Shown here piece by piece: positions 1-7,562 of a DNA stretch of 64,000 bases (positions are counted from its first letter, which is position 1; each line of letters opens with the position of its first letter). The notes beneath the pieces are model-generated. The model had not been told where the DNA came from. It saw only the letters and a program-made list of their open reading frames with translations, and did no database searches. This stretch comes from CAWINH01 sp963837425 (lineage in GTDB: Bacteria; Chloroflexota; Limnocylindria; QHBO01), in NCBI GenBank assembly GCA_963837425.1, contig CAWINH010000006.1, forward strand, positions 558,001 through 622,000. Direction: 5' to 3'. The position numbers were made by a program, and so were the translations under genes.

Positions 1-311
1 ACTCCCTCCACCCGCCCGACACCGGTCACGATGCCGGCCGAGGGGGCATCGCCGTCGTACATCCCGGTCGCAGCGAGTGCCGAGAGCTCGAGGAACGCGC
101 TGCCGGGATCGGTGAGCAGATCGATTCGCTCCCGTACCGGCAGCTTGCCGCGCTCCCGATGTCGCGCGATCGCCCGCTCGTCTCCGCCCGCCCCGTGAGC
201 ACTCACCCCGTCCGTGCGTTCGCGAAGATCATCGACGAGGCTGCGCATGGCGGCGACGTTGGCGCGCGCGTCCGGGGAGGCGAGGTCGAGCGCGCTGCGC
301 AGGATGGCCAT
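1..311 (-). CDS. Acyl-CoA carboxylase carboxyltransferase (beta) subunit, N-terminal part
   Basis: This gene runs off the left edge of the window; only its first 103 codons are visible, from an ATG at 309-311 on the minus strand. The N-terminus fits biotin-dependent acyl-CoA carboxylase beta subunits of the methylcrotonyl-/propionyl-CoA carboxylase group. Visible family motifs are RGKLPVRERIDLL at about residues 54-66, DPGSAFLELSALA at 68-80 and GMYDGDAPSAGIVTG at 83-97. These proteins transfer CO2 from carboxy-biotin to an acyl-CoA in the cytoplasm, here probably in branched-chain amino acid or odd-chain acyl catabolism. The acyl-CoA specificity cannot be told from this fragment. A 23-base inverted repeat lies 72 bases upstream of the start and may be its operator. 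Confidence 0.85.
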   Translation of the reverse strand, partial: MAILRSALDLASPDARANVAAMRSLVDDLRERTDGVSAHGAGGDERAIARHRERGKLPVRERIDLLTDPGSAFLELSALAATGMYDGDAPSAGIVTGVGRVEG

Positions 312-382
312 GACCGACCGATTATCCCGTGCGCTCCCCCGCGGATGTCATCCCATCCGGACCGCAGGCTCGGGTGGGAGGA

Positions 383-405
383 AGTGTTCTGATGACCAGA
401 ACACT
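383..405. promoter_or_regulatory. Perfect 9+5+9 inverted repeat, candidate operator
   Basis: AGTGTTCTG at 383-391 and its exact reverse complement CAGAACACT at 397-405 flank a five-base spacer. It lies upstream of the carboxylase gene (start at 311, minus strand) and beyond the 3' end of the gene at 453-1100. The size and symmetry suit a dimeric repressor of the TetR or GntR kind, but no regulator gene is adjacent. Alternatively it is a short terminator hairpin for the 453-1100 gene, although no T-tract follows on the minus strand. Confidence 0.5.
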
Positions 406-452
406 CAGCGGAATCGTCGTCCGCGCAGCCTGCGGCTCTAGGCCATGGAGGC

Positions 453-1100
453 TCAGGCCAGGGTGATGAGCGGCACCAGCTGCGTGACATGGGCGGTGTT
501 GACGATCACGACGCTGACGACGTGCTCGAACGGCGGCTCGGCACTGTGGAGCAGATAGGCCTCGGTCAGAGGCAGGTAGCGCGGCCCGCTGGTCAGCAGC
601 TCCGGTCCCGGCTCGCTGCCGGGCGCCAGGTGGAGGTTGCCGGTCACGCTGAACGGCCCGGCGACAAGCGCCACCCGTCGCAGCTTGCGGTGCAGCCGGA
701 GCTGGCGGGCTGCCCGCCATTCCGGGGGCATGGCCAGGATGACCTGCGCGGTGGCAAGTGACTGCCAGTCGCCGTTTCCCTCGGCGGTCGGCTCGACGTC
801 GCGGGCGCCGCTCTGCTCGCTGCCGGCCTCGGAGAGTCCTGGGCTCGGATGCCAGAGGCGGAGCTCGTCCTGCTCGTTCAGGAGGTCGGTGACCCGTCGT
901 CCATTGACGGCGATCCACGCGACGATGCGGGCGTCGGCGGTGTAGAGCTCGATCGGCGCAAGGTCGGTCGTCAGCGCCACGGCGGCGGTGCCGGCGGTCG
1001 CCGTGCTTCCCGTGCCATGACGCCAGTTCCAGAACGTCACGTAGCGCTCTCCCTCTTCGATGAACGGCCGCGGGCAGCCTGCGGCTCGCGTGCTCCACAC
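453..1100 (-). CDS. Conserved hypothetical protein with an internal duplication
   Basis: I do not recognise this 215-residue protein. It has no signal peptide or membrane segment. Two stretches look like diverged copies of one motif: residues about 60-80 (VAWIAVNGRRVTDLLNEQDE) and about 190-210 (VVSVVIVNTAHVTQLVPL). Each is a beta strand pair, then 'V-T-x-L', then an acidic or hydrophobic end. A middle segment contains VILAMPPEW. The start is a GTG; the frame is closed by a stop six codons upstream, so little N-terminal extension is possible. The gene stands alone between a divergent secreted-protein gene and the carboxylase. Confidence 0.6.
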   Translation of the reverse strand: MWSTRAAGCPRPFIEEGERYVTFWNWRHGTGSTATAGTAAVALTTDLAPIELYTADARIVAWIAVNGRRVTDLLNEQDELRLWHPSPGLSEAGSEQSGARDVEPTAEGNGDWQSLATAQVILAMPPEWRAARQLRLHRKLRRVALVAGPFSVTGNLHLAPGSEPGPELLTSGPRYLPLTEAYLLHSAEPPFEHVVSVVIVNTAHVTQLVPLITLA

Positions 1101-1221
1101 TACGGGGGTCGGGGCGTCTCACCAAGGGCACGAGAGTACTAGGCCGGCCCGGTGCGTCACGGCACCGAACAGGACCATTTGCCTGCAACGTGGGCCGTGA
1201 TCCTGCGTTAGAAGTGACATC

Positions 1222-1779
1222 ATGCACCGATATCTGCGAACGATCGTCGCGGCGCTCGCGCTGCTCCTCCTCGTCGCCGGCGCAGCGCTCGCCGCTCCCG
1301 GCAAGAACGTCGAGCATCAGTCGGACGAGGCGGCCTCCCATCAGCCGTCGTCCGAGGCGCCTGAATCCGAGGCGCCCGAATCCGAGGCGCCCGAGGTGAA
1401 GGACCAGGCCGACCAGGCCGATACGCCCGACGCAGCTGACGGGGCGGATCCGTCCAGCCAGCTCCTGGATCGGATCGTCCTGAACCTCGGCGACGCAGGG
1501 ATCGTCACCGATGCCGACACGGTCAAGGCGCTGGCCGCCGACTACGGCGTGGGCGGCGCGGTTCGGATCCTCGCGTGGGCCGATGCCGCCGGCGTCGATC
1601 CGTCGGAGATCACCGACCTGTTCGACGCGGGCATGGGGTGGGGCCAGATCGCAAAGCAGCTGAATGCCGCGGACGACACCCTGAACCTCTCGCCGGGAAT
1701 CGGCCACGTGATGAGCGGTGGCCACGGCAATGGCGGCGAGCACGGCAATTCGGCGAACGCGCCGGGCCATAACAAGTAG
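1222..1779 (+). CDS. Secreted protein with acidic repeat and C-terminal GMGWGQIA motif
   Basis: The 185-residue product starts with a clear signal peptide: basic MHRYLR, a hydrophobic core to about residue 23, and an ALAAP cleavage region. An acidic low-complexity linker follows, with the unit ESEAPE repeated three times at about residues 46-60. A small helical domain (about 80-155) ends in GMGWGQIAKQLN, a motif I have seen in secreted proteins of high-GC bacteria ahead of a Gly/His/Asn-rich tail, which is also present here. The role is unknown; an extracellular or wall-associated location is likely. A 9-base-pair hairpin follows directly and may end the transcript. Confidence 0.7.
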   Translation: MHRYLRTIVAALALLLLVAGAALAAPGKNVEHQSDEAASHQPSSEAPESEAPESEAPEVKDQADQADTPDAADGADPSSQLLDRIVLNLGDAGIVTDADTVKALAADYGVGGAVRILAWADAAGVDPSEITDLFDAGMGWGQIAKQLNAADDTLNLSPGIGHVMSGGHGNGGEHGNSANAPGHNK

Positions 1780-1788
1780 CCCGCACCC

Positions 1789-1818
1789 GGCGGCACCGTG
1801 CGCTGCTAGGGTGCCGCC
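1789..1818 (+). terminator. 9-bp hairpin overlapping the csaA promoter
   Basis: GGCGGCACC (1789-1797) pairs perfectly with GGTGCCGCC (1810-1818) around a 12-base loop. No T-run follows. The 3' arm contains most of the -10-like TAGGGT (1807-1812) and ends one base before the csaA ATG at 1819. Readthrough RNA from the upstream gene would therefore fold right up to the start codon, whereas an RNA starting at csaA would not contain the hairpin. Confidence 0.5.
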
Positions 1819-2154
1819 ATGATCGACTTCGACGATTTTGCGGCGGTCGACATGCGCGTCGGGCGTGTCGTCGAGGCACTGCCGTTTCCCGAGGCGCGCA
1901 AGCCCTCGTACCGCCTGCGCATCGACTTTGGTCCCCAGCTCGGGGAGCGCGTCAGCTCGGCACAGCTGACGGTGACCTACCCCGATCCGGCCACGCTCGT
2001 CGGTCGCCAGGTCGTGGCGGTCGTGAATTTCCCGCCGCGCCGGATCGCCGGGTTCGCGAGCGAGGTGCTGGTGCTGGGAGCCATGGGTCCGGCAGGGGAG
2101 GTCTGGCTCCTCGAGCCGATGCCGGCCGCTCCCGACGGGGCGCGCATCGGCTGA
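1819..2154 (+). CDS. csaA: CsaA-like tRNA-binding/chaperone protein
   Basis: At 111 residues this matches the usual length of CsaA, a dimeric OB-fold protein related to the tRNA-binding domain of methionyl-tRNA synthetase and credited with secretion-chaperone activity. Supporting motifs are VDMRVGRVVEALPFPEAR near the N-terminus, SSAQLTVTYP in the middle, VVAVVNFPPRRIAGFASEVL and a late LGAMGPAGEVWLLEP. The ATG lies six bases after the -10-like TAGGGT with no Shine-Dalgarno sequence, so a leaderless mRNA is likely. It is a single-gene unit by spacing, followed 38 bases later by an unrelated hypothetical gene. Confidence 0.88.
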   Translation: MIDFDDFAAVDMRVGRVVEALPFPEARKPSYRLRIDFGPQLGERVSSAQLTVTYPDPATLVGRQVVAVVNFPPRRIAGFASEVLVLGAMGPAGEVWLLEPMPAAPDGARIG

Positions 2155-2192
2155 CGTTCGCGTTCCGCCCGGCCGACGGGCACACTACGGGC

Positions 2193-2627
2193 ATGAGCGC
2201 CGATCCGATCGCCGGACCGCCACCGGACGGAATGCCGGACCCGAACCTGGTCCCGCCCCAGATCGGGCGCGCCGGCGACCCCTTCACACGGGCCAGGATC
2301 CTCCACTTCAGCGCGCGGGTGCGTCGCAACGTCACCCATCAGCTGCGGGACGTGGCGGCGGCCTTGAACGCCGCCTACCTCGACTGGTATTTCAGCGAGA
2401 AGGTCCTGCTCGCGGAGCTCGTCCAGCTCCAGGCCGACTGGGCCATCAGCTTCCACGGCGACGACCGGATCATCCTCGACCGCAACGAACGAGGCCACAC
2501 CCTGCTCGTCGTGGACTCCGCGAAGATGACCTCGTTCCTCATCGCCGAGACGCAGCGCGCCGTGGATGCCTGCGTGGAGGAGCAGCGGGCGTTCACCCTC
2601 GGGGAGGCCGGCACCCCGGACTGGTGA
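2193..2627 (+). CDS. Hypothetical protein, about 144 residues
   Basis: The family is not recognised. The first 30 residues are Pro/Gly/Asp-rich and probably disordered. The rest looks helical and soluble: a basic stretch (RARILHFSARVRRNVTHQLR), then AALNAAYLDWYFSEKVLLAELVQ, then a short beta-rich part and a C-terminal helix with Cys-Val-Glu-Glu. There is no signal peptide or transmembrane segment. Coding is supported by the strongly GC-biased third positions and by fit between neighbours. It is convergent with thyX, the two stop codons lying five bases apart. Confidence 0.6.
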   Translation: MSADPIAGPPPDGMPDPNLVPPQIGRAGDPFTRARILHFSARVRRNVTHQLRDVAAALNAAYLDWYFSEKVLLAELVQLQADWAISFHGDDRIILDRNERGHTLLVVDSAKMTSFLIAETQRAVDACVEEQRAFTLGEAGTPDW

Positions 2628-2631
2628 GGGT

Positions 2632-3546
2632 CTAGACCCGGTCCGAGCCTCCGGCCTGGCCGATCGCCGCCTCCGGGGCCTCGTCCGACATCGGCACCGG
2701 AATCCGGCGGGGCCGCGGGCGGAACGGGGAGGTCTCGGGGACGACCGGCCCCTCGGTCTCGGCCAGGTCGCCGGCGCGGTACGCCTCCCAGACGGCCATG
2801 ACCGTGTCGCGGTGGGGCCGGATGCGGCAGTGCTCGTCACGATTCCCCATCTCGTCGCAGTAGCCGAGCGGCACGCACTTCGGGGCCAGGAAGGACCCGA
2901 AGAAGGGGCTGACGCGGAAGATCTCGTGGCGAATCTGCTTGAAGAGCTGGCGGATCTCCCACTGCGCCATCGTGCACAGGCGCAGCCCGGACATGTGGAT
3001 CAGCTGGCGGAGGTTCACCGTCATGATCAGGTTCGTCTGCATCGCGTTCGGGAAGATGAAGCGCGCGTCCTCGGCGGGGACCTCCGCCTGCAGCAGCTGG
3101 CCGTAGAGCTCGAGATTGTCATCGATCGCCTGCCCGAAGCGCCCCGCGAGGTCGTCCGGCAGGTCACCCTTCGTGATCGAATCGGGGACGGTGTAGTTGT
3201 CCCGCTTCTTGAAGCTGACGTAGCGCTGCGACTGCTGGTCGAAGGCGGTCCCGGCCCGGTGCCGCACGAGCTGGTGGGAGAGGGTGCGGGTCACGCCGCT
3301 GATCGCGAAGGTGAAGTTCACATGCTCGATCGTGGAGCCGTGGCCGGACTCCATGACCTTGCGGACGAGGTTCTGCTGCTTTTCGTCCGCCACGCTGCGG
3401 CTCACCGCCTTGTCCCAGATCTGGTCGGGAAGCTGCTCGGAATAGCACGTCCGGCAAGCGGTGTAGATGATCGGGAGGTAGTACTCCTCGACGATCTCGC
3501 GAGTGGGGAAGATCAACTTGGCTGAGAGGGCAGGTGCGGTCGCCAT
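2632..3546 (-). CDS. thyX: FAD-dependent thymidylate synthase ThyX
   Basis: ThyX makes dTMP from dUMP using methylene-THF, NADPH and FAD. The signature region reads SHQLVRHRAGTAFDQQSQRY at about residues 92-111. RHR is followed by eight residues before the Ser, one more than the textbook RHRX7S. Other family features are SGHGSTIEHVNFTF upstream, NLRQLIHMSGLRLC, and a C-terminal Cys set (PKCVPLGYCDE ... EHC) that may bind a metal. The 304-residue length is above the short ThyX form because of a Pro/Arg-rich tail. The ATG at 3546 follows TATCCT by ten bases. No thyA or folA is visible nearby. Confidence 0.95.
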   Translation of the reverse strand: MATAPALSAKLIFPTREIVEEYYLPIIYTACRTCYSEQLPDQIWDKAVSRSVADEKQQNLVRKVMESGHGSTIEHVNFTFAISGVTRTLSHQLVRHRAGTAFDQQSQRYVSFKKRDNYTVPDSITKGDLPDDLAGRFGQAIDDNLELYGQLLQAEVPAEDARFIFPNAMQTNLIMTVNLRQLIHMSGLRLCTMAQWEIRQLFKQIRHEIFRVSPFFGSFLAPKCVPLGYCDEMGNRDEHCRIRPHRDTVMAVWEAYRAGDLAETEGPVVPETSPFRPRPRRIPVPMSDEAPEAAIGQAGGSDRV

Positions 3547-3813
3547 GGGTCCGGCGAGGATAGCACCCGGGGTCGCTCGAGATCAGGCTGTTGTCCACAA
3601 GATCTGGGGCCATCAGGTGCTGTGATGTGCATATGTTGTGCACAACCTCCCCCGTCGAGATGACGTCACCTGGCTCGCGCTTCCGCATCTGCCGACGCCG
3701 ATGCAGGTCGGCATCAGCACCCGCTACTGGCAGATGAGCACGCCCGATGATCCGCGCCTGACGATCGAGCCGCAGATCGGCGTGCAATTCTCGCCGCGGC
3801 GCCCGGATCCTGA
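3547..3813. promoter_or_regulatory. thyX upstream region with DnaA-box-like and palindromic sites
   Basis: This 267-base gap holds no convincing gene. TTGTCCACA at 3591-3599 equals the DnaA box of high-GC Gram-positives. GTTGTGCACAAC at 3635-3646 is a perfect 12-base palindrome containing TTGTGCACA, one base from that box, on both strands. Either a DnaA-responsive promoter for thyX or a repressor operator would fit; the sequence alone does not decide. Confidence 0.45.
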
Positions 3814-5286
3814 TCAGGTCCGCCGGTCGTCGATCCGCGCCAGCCCGTGGAGCCGATCGAAGGCGATGCGGTTTCCGCCGGCGGCGCGCGCGGAGCGAAC
3901 CGCCTCCTCCGCCGACGCGAGCAGCCCCTCGTCGCGCAGGTCCATGCCGGGTCGGATGAGGGCGACCCCCACCGAGACCGAGACGGTGAGCTCGCCGACC
4001 TCGGTCGGGATCGGCCGGTCCGTCAGGCGGCGCAGCAGGGTTCGCACGAACGTGGCGGCGCCCCCCTCGTCGGTGTGCGGCAGGATGGCCAGGAAGCTGT
4101 CCTCCCCCGCACGACCGAGGGCGTCGGCGGCACGTACGCGAAGCCGAATGCGGAGCGACAGCTCGCGGAGGACCGCGTCGCCGATCGCCAGCCCGTGCGC
4201 GGTGTTGAGGGCACCGAGGCCGTCGACGTCGAGCAGCGCGATCGCCACCGGGTGGCTGTAGCGGCGCGCCTCGGCGACCTCGAGCCGGAGCCGTTCGAGG
4301 ATCGAGCTCCGGTTCGGGAGGCCGGTGAGCGGATCGGTCGTGGCCGCACGCGCGATCTCCTCGCGCTGGAGCTCGACGATGCGGCGCGCCTGCAGCAGCT
4401 CCTCGATCGTGCCGCGGAGCTCCCGGGCGAGCCGCTGCTCGGCGGCGTGGCTTTCAGCTCGATCCCGCTCGAGGCCGGCTGTCGGCGGCTCCTGATCGGG
4501 CACCAGGGTCAGCGGCGGCGGTTCGGGCAATGGCTCCGCGACGTCGGCCGCCTGCGCGGCGTCGTCCCTGGATTGCTCGATGAACGCCGTGTCTGCCGCC
4601 AGCACACCGGCCAGGAGGAGGCCCAGGAGGCCGGGAACGGCGTCGAGCGTGCCGGGACGGGCAAGCGCCAGCGCCGCGAGGCTTCCCGCAACGAGGAACA
4701 GCCAGGAGGGCGCCGGCCGGAGGCGGGTGACGGCTGTCCGCCCGATGAGCGTCGCGGATGCGGCGCCGGCAGCAACGACGAGCAGCCAGGCAGCGACCGG
4801 GGTGGCCCAGCCACGACCGAGCAGGGCAGCGCCCAGCAGGGTCTCGAGCAGGAGGAACAGGCCAACGGTGGCCGCCACGAGGCCGCTCCGGCCCCCAACG
4901 GGCAGGTCGCGCAGCGCGAGGCCCGCCAGGAGCACAAGGCCGCCGACCGCCGATGTGATCGCGAGCTCCGGGCCCGGGAGCCGTGCCGGATCGCCGACCG
5001 CGGCGAGCGCGGCCAGGGTCAGCCCCACGGTCAGGGCGCCGAGACTGCCGGCCTCGACCAGCGCCGCGACGCCACGTCGCGGCAGCGAGCTGCCCAGCAG
5101 CGCAATGCTGCCCGCGCCGGTGGCGATCCCGGCGGCAGCGGGAGCCGCGACCGCCGCCCAGCCGAGCGACCCGAGGTCGGCAAGCCGCCCCGGGGCCAGG
5201 AGGTGCATGGCAGCGGCGACCGCCGGCGGCAGGAGTCCCGCCACCAGGCTGGCGCTCGGCTGGGCGTTCGTCCGGAAGGTCTGCAT
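3814..5286 (-). CDS. Membrane protein with degenerate GGDEF domain
   Basis: The protein of 490 residues has an N-terminal half of about eight hydrophobic segments (residues 10-245), a coiled-coil-like linker (AEQRLARELRGTIEELLQAR) and a C-terminal GGDEF fold beginning TDPLTGLPNRSSILERL. The catalytic GG(D/E)EF signature is replaced: the aligned stretch is GRAGEDSFLAILP, giving GEDSF. The metal/substrate site reads DVDGLGALNTAHG where active enzymes have a D-x-D/N-x-F-K-x-(I/L)-N-D pattern. Cyclic-di-GMP synthesis is thus doubtful, and a sensing or GTP-binding role is more likely. I chose the ATG at 5286 because a longer frame to 5397 would overlap the divergent gene starting at 5379. Confidence 0.82.
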   Translation of the reverse strand: MQTFRTNAQPSASLVAGLLPPAVAAAMHLLAPGRLADLGSLGWAAVAAPAAAGIATGAGSIALLGSSLPRRGVAALVEAGSLGALTVGLTLAALAAVGDPARLPGPELAITSAVGGLVLLAGLALRDLPVGGRSGLVAATVGLFLLLETLLGAALLGRGWATPVAAWLLVVAAGAASATLIGRTAVTRLRPAPSWLFLVAGSLAALALARPGTLDAVPGLLGLLLAGVLAADTAFIEQSRDDAAQAADVAEPLPEPPPLTLVPDQEPPTAGLERDRAESHAAEQRLARELRGTIEELLQARRIVELQREEIARAATTDPLTGLPNRSSILERLRLEVAEARRYSHPVAIALLDVDGLGALNTAHGLAIGDAVLRELSLRIRLRVRAADALGRAGEDSFLAILPHTDEGGAATFVRTLLRRLTDRPIPTEVGELTVSVSVGVALIRPGMDLRDEGLLASAEEAVRSARAAGGNRIAFDRLHGLARIDDRRT

Positions 5287-5366
5287 CGGCCCTGGTGCGC
5301 TACTGCACCGGCCAGTAAGCCAAGGATCGGGGTCCGGCGGCAATAGTACGAACGCGGAACGTGGGA

Positions 5367-5372
5367 TATCCT
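5367..5372 (+). promoter_or_regulatory. -10-like TATCCT, leaderless start
   Basis: TATCCT ends six bases before the ATG at 5379 and no Shine-Dalgarno sequence intervenes, so the message probably starts at or next to the start codon. Confidence 0.5.
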
Positions 5373-5378
5373 CGCCGC

Positions 5379-5762
5379 ATGTCGCGCTCACTCCCACGCG
5401 ACGCGACGCGCCGGCCCGCCATGTCGCGCCGCAGGTTCCTGGAGCTCACGGATGCCCTCATCGCGTCCGGGGAACGGCTGCTCGACGATCCCGACTGGAA
5501 CCTCTTTCGCGCCTGGCTGCTGAACAGCGACGAGTTGCTCGAGCGGGTCTGGGGCCGGATGGAGCGCTACCACCTCGCGTGGCTGAACGTCGGTCGCGGC
5601 GCCGAACCCCCCGGATCGACGATGGACGAATCCGCACAGCGCCGATTCGTGGCCGACGTGGCTCGCGCCAAGCTCGCGGTTCTGCGTACGATGAGGCATG
5701 CCGTCGTGCAGCGAGGCTGGCGGCAGCTCACCGATGAAGCGGAGAGCGAGGAGGAGCCGTGA
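5379..5762 (+). CDS. Hypothetical protein coupled to a PIG-L deacetylase
   Basis: A 127-residue soluble, helical protein of unknown family. The N-terminus is Arg-rich (RDATRRPAMSRRRFLELTDA); the body contains DPDWNLFRAWLLNSDELLERVWGRM, cut here into its recognisable Trp-rich part, and an acidic C-terminus. The ATG at 5379 was preferred over a GTG at 5361 because a -10-like TATCCT lies six bases before it. Its stop overlaps the GTG of the following deacetylase gene by four bases (GTGA), which implies translational coupling and perhaps a shared role. Confidence 0.6.
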   Translation: MSRSLPRDATRRPAMSRRRFLELTDALIASGERLLDDPDWNLFRAWLLNSDELLERVWGRMERYHLAWLNVGRGAEPPGSTMDESAQRRFVADVARAKLAVLRTMRHAVVQRGWRQLTDEAESEEEP

Positions 5763-6490
5763 CGGAACGACCCGATGAGAAGCGCGGCGGCCTGGCCGCC
5801 ATCCTCGCGCACCCCGACGACGAGAGCTTCACGTGCGCGGGCGCCCTGGCCCTGGCCCACGACGCGGGACGACCGACGCGCCTGCTGATCGCGACCCGCG
5901 GCGAGGCGGGGACCGAGGACGGCACGCCCGACGACCGCGTCGGTGACGCCCGCGAGGAGGAGCTGCGCTGTGCCGCCGAGGTCATCGGCCTCGACGAGGT
6001 GACCGTCCTCGAGGGCTACCCGGATGGCGCCCTCGTGGAGCAGCCCTTCGCGGCCCTCGTCGGCGAGATCGCGGCGTGGCTGTCCGACCGACGCCCGGAC
6101 GCGGTGATCACCTTCGGCCCGCATGGGGTCACCCAGAACCCGGATCACGTGGTGATCGGCAGCGCCGCGCGCTGGGCGATCGAGCGGCTCGCAGAGTCCG
6201 GGGTGGCGCCGCACGCGCTCTACGTCGTCGCGCCGGTCTTCGCCCCGCCCGGCCGTCGTTTCGACCTCTCACCGGAGGAGGGCGCAGCCACGCATCGCAT
6301 CGACGTGACGGCCGTGGCCGGCCGGCGCCTCGCGGCGCTCGCCTGTCATGCCAGCCAGGGAGACGCAGCGGCAGAGGCGGCAGATCTGCGGTCGTTGCTG
6401 GATCGCGACGGGGCGCTCTTCGAGGGCTACACGCGGGTGCGCCCGATCGTCCCCGCCCCGCATCCGAATTTCGACACGCGCCTCGTCTGA
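5759..6490 (+). CDS. PIG-L family deacetylase (LmbE-like)
   Basis: The 243-residue protein belongs to the PIG-L/LmbE family of zinc-dependent N-deacetylases that act on GlcNAc-containing small molecules or lipids; MshB and BshB are relatives. The first metal motif is ILAHPDDESFTCAGALAL at residues 15-32. The second is usually HPDH and here reads QNPDHVVIG, so the first His of the pair is Asn while the metal-binding last His is kept. The start is a GTG overlapping the upstream stop. No mycothiol or bacillithiol synthesis genes are nearby, so the substrate cannot be inferred. Confidence 0.87.
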   Translation: MTERPDEKRGGLAAILAHPDDESFTCAGALALAHDAGRPTRLLIATRGEAGTEDGTPDDRVGDAREEELRCAAEVIGLDEVTVLEGYPDGALVEQPFAALVGEIAAWLSDRRPDAVITFGPHGVTQNPDHVVIGSAARWAIERLAESGVAPHALYVVAPVFAPPGRRFDLSPEEGAATHRIDVTAVAGRRLAALACHASQGDAAAEAADLRSLLDRDGALFEGYTRVRPIVPAPHPNFDTRLV

Positions 6491-6528
6491 CGGGGCGAAT
6501 CGGGAATCACTGGTATTCTGGTCGGGAT

Positions 6529-6819
6529 ATGGCCATTGATTCGAACCTCGCCAAGGTCGACGAGGTGATGACCGCGCTCTACGACATCTTCGATCCCGAG
6601 ATCGGGATGAGCATCGTGGACCTCGACCTCATCAAGCACGTGGAGATCGGGGACGAGGGCACGCCCACCGAGATCAAGATGGTGCTCACCACGCCGTTCT
6701 GCCCGTGGGCCGGCGAGCTGATCCAGACGGTGAAGCAGAAGACGGAGGAGGTCGTCGGCACGACCGTCAAGGTCACGCTGCTGGCCGACCGCTGGGAGCC
6801 GCCACCGGGCCTCTTCTAG
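6529..6819 (+). CDS. MIP18/DUF59 family iron-sulfur assembly protein
   Basis: This 96-residue protein has the MIP18 (DUF59) fold: an N-terminal helix (VDEVMTALYDIFDPEIGMSI) followed by VDLDLIKHVEI and the conserved Cys loop LTTPFCPWAG. Members such as SufT and the N-domain of ApbC act in maturation of Fe-S proteins; PaaD-like members serve dedicated oxygenases. There is no suf operon beside it, so the client is unknown. The reading frame is open far upstream, but the ATG at 6529 gives the family's usual length and follows the stop of the PIG-L gene by 38 bases. Confidence 0.88.
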   Translation: MAIDSNLAKVDEVMTALYDIFDPEIGMSIVDLDLIKHVEIGDEGTPTEIKMVLTTPFCPWAGELIQTVKQKTEEVVGTTVKVTLLADRWEPPPGLF

Positions 6820-6859
6820 GCTTACCGCCCGCCCCCCCGGGCGCTACCATCGGCTTCCG

Positions 6860-7429
6860 ATGCGCATCTATACCCGCAAGGGCGACACCGGGACGACCGG
6901 CCTGCTGTACGGCGGCGCCCGGGTCAGCAAGGCCGATCCGCGGACCGATGCCTACGGGACGACCGACGAGGCGGTCTCGGCGCTGGGGGTCGCGAGGGCC
7001 GCGCTCGGCGCCGCCACCGACCGCACCGAGGCCCGCCTGGCGGCCCTCACCATCCGCCTCCAGCGAGAGCTGTTCGTGGTGGGGGCCGAGCTCGCGACCC
7101 ATCCCGACCGACGCCCGCGCCTGGAGGCGAGCACGACGCTGGTCACCACAGAGATGGTCGCCGCCCTTGAGGCGGAGATCGACGCTCTCGAGGAGGCGCA
7201 GTCGCTGCCTGCGGAATTCGTCCTGCCCGGCGAGTCGCAGGCGGGGGCGAGCTACGACCTGGCGCGGAGCATCGTGCGCCGCGCCGAACGACGCGCGGTT
7301 GACCTCGCCGACGCGGGTGGCCTGCCGGACTCGCAGGTGGTTCCGTACCTCAACCGGCTCGCCGACCTGCTGTTCGTGATGGCGCGCGCGGCGGACGGCG
7401 GCTACCGGCCGGCCCGCCTCGAGCCCTGA
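6860..7429 (+). CDS. PduO-type cob(I)alamin adenosyltransferase
   Basis: The enzyme transfers the adenosyl group of ATP to cob(I)alamin, giving coenzyme B12. The 189-residue chain has the PduO/MMAB features: the ATP loop IYTRKGDTGTTGLLYGG at the N-terminus, DAYGTTDEAVSALG, the RLQRELFVVGAELAT helix and the C-terminal YLNRLADLLFVMAR. Cob(I)alamin adenosyltransferases commonly serve methylmalonyl-CoA mutase, which would fit a propionyl-CoA type carboxylase at the left edge, but no mutase is in view. The family member cannot be narrowed to pduO, eutT-like or cobO-like roles from context. Confidence 0.92.
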   Translation: MRIYTRKGDTGTTGLLYGGARVSKADPRTDAYGTTDEAVSALGVARAALGAATDRTEARLAALTIRLQRELFVVGAELATHPDRRPRLEASTTLVTTEMVAALEAEIDALEEAQSLPAEFVLPGESQAGASYDLARSIVRRAERRAVDLADAGGLPDSQVVPYLNRLADLLFVMARAADGGYRPARLEP

Positions 7430-7562
7430 CCGCTCCGGGTCTGCGCACAGCCTGCGCTCGCAGGGCGGGTTGCGGAATCGGCCCTCCGAGGCCATCGAGA
7501 TTCACGATTCCGTTGCCGGCAGCGGTAGAATCTGCTGAAACCGGAGATCCTCGAGGTTAGCC
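7430..7562. promoter_or_regulatory. Leader of the aldehyde dehydrogenase gene
   Basis: A -10-like TAGAAT lies at about 7526-7531, and a purine-rich CGGAGATCC about 15 bases before the ATG at 7563 could serve in ribosome binding. A weak inverted repeat (CTGCG ... CGCAG, about 7440-7462) sits after the adenosyltransferase stop. Nothing else is seen. Confidence 0.35.

Noticed and set aside
3847..5346. 499-residue plus-strand frame opposite the GGDEF gene
   Set aside because: Arg/Gln/Gly-rich shadow; the minus strand carries a clear GGDEF fold and membrane helices.
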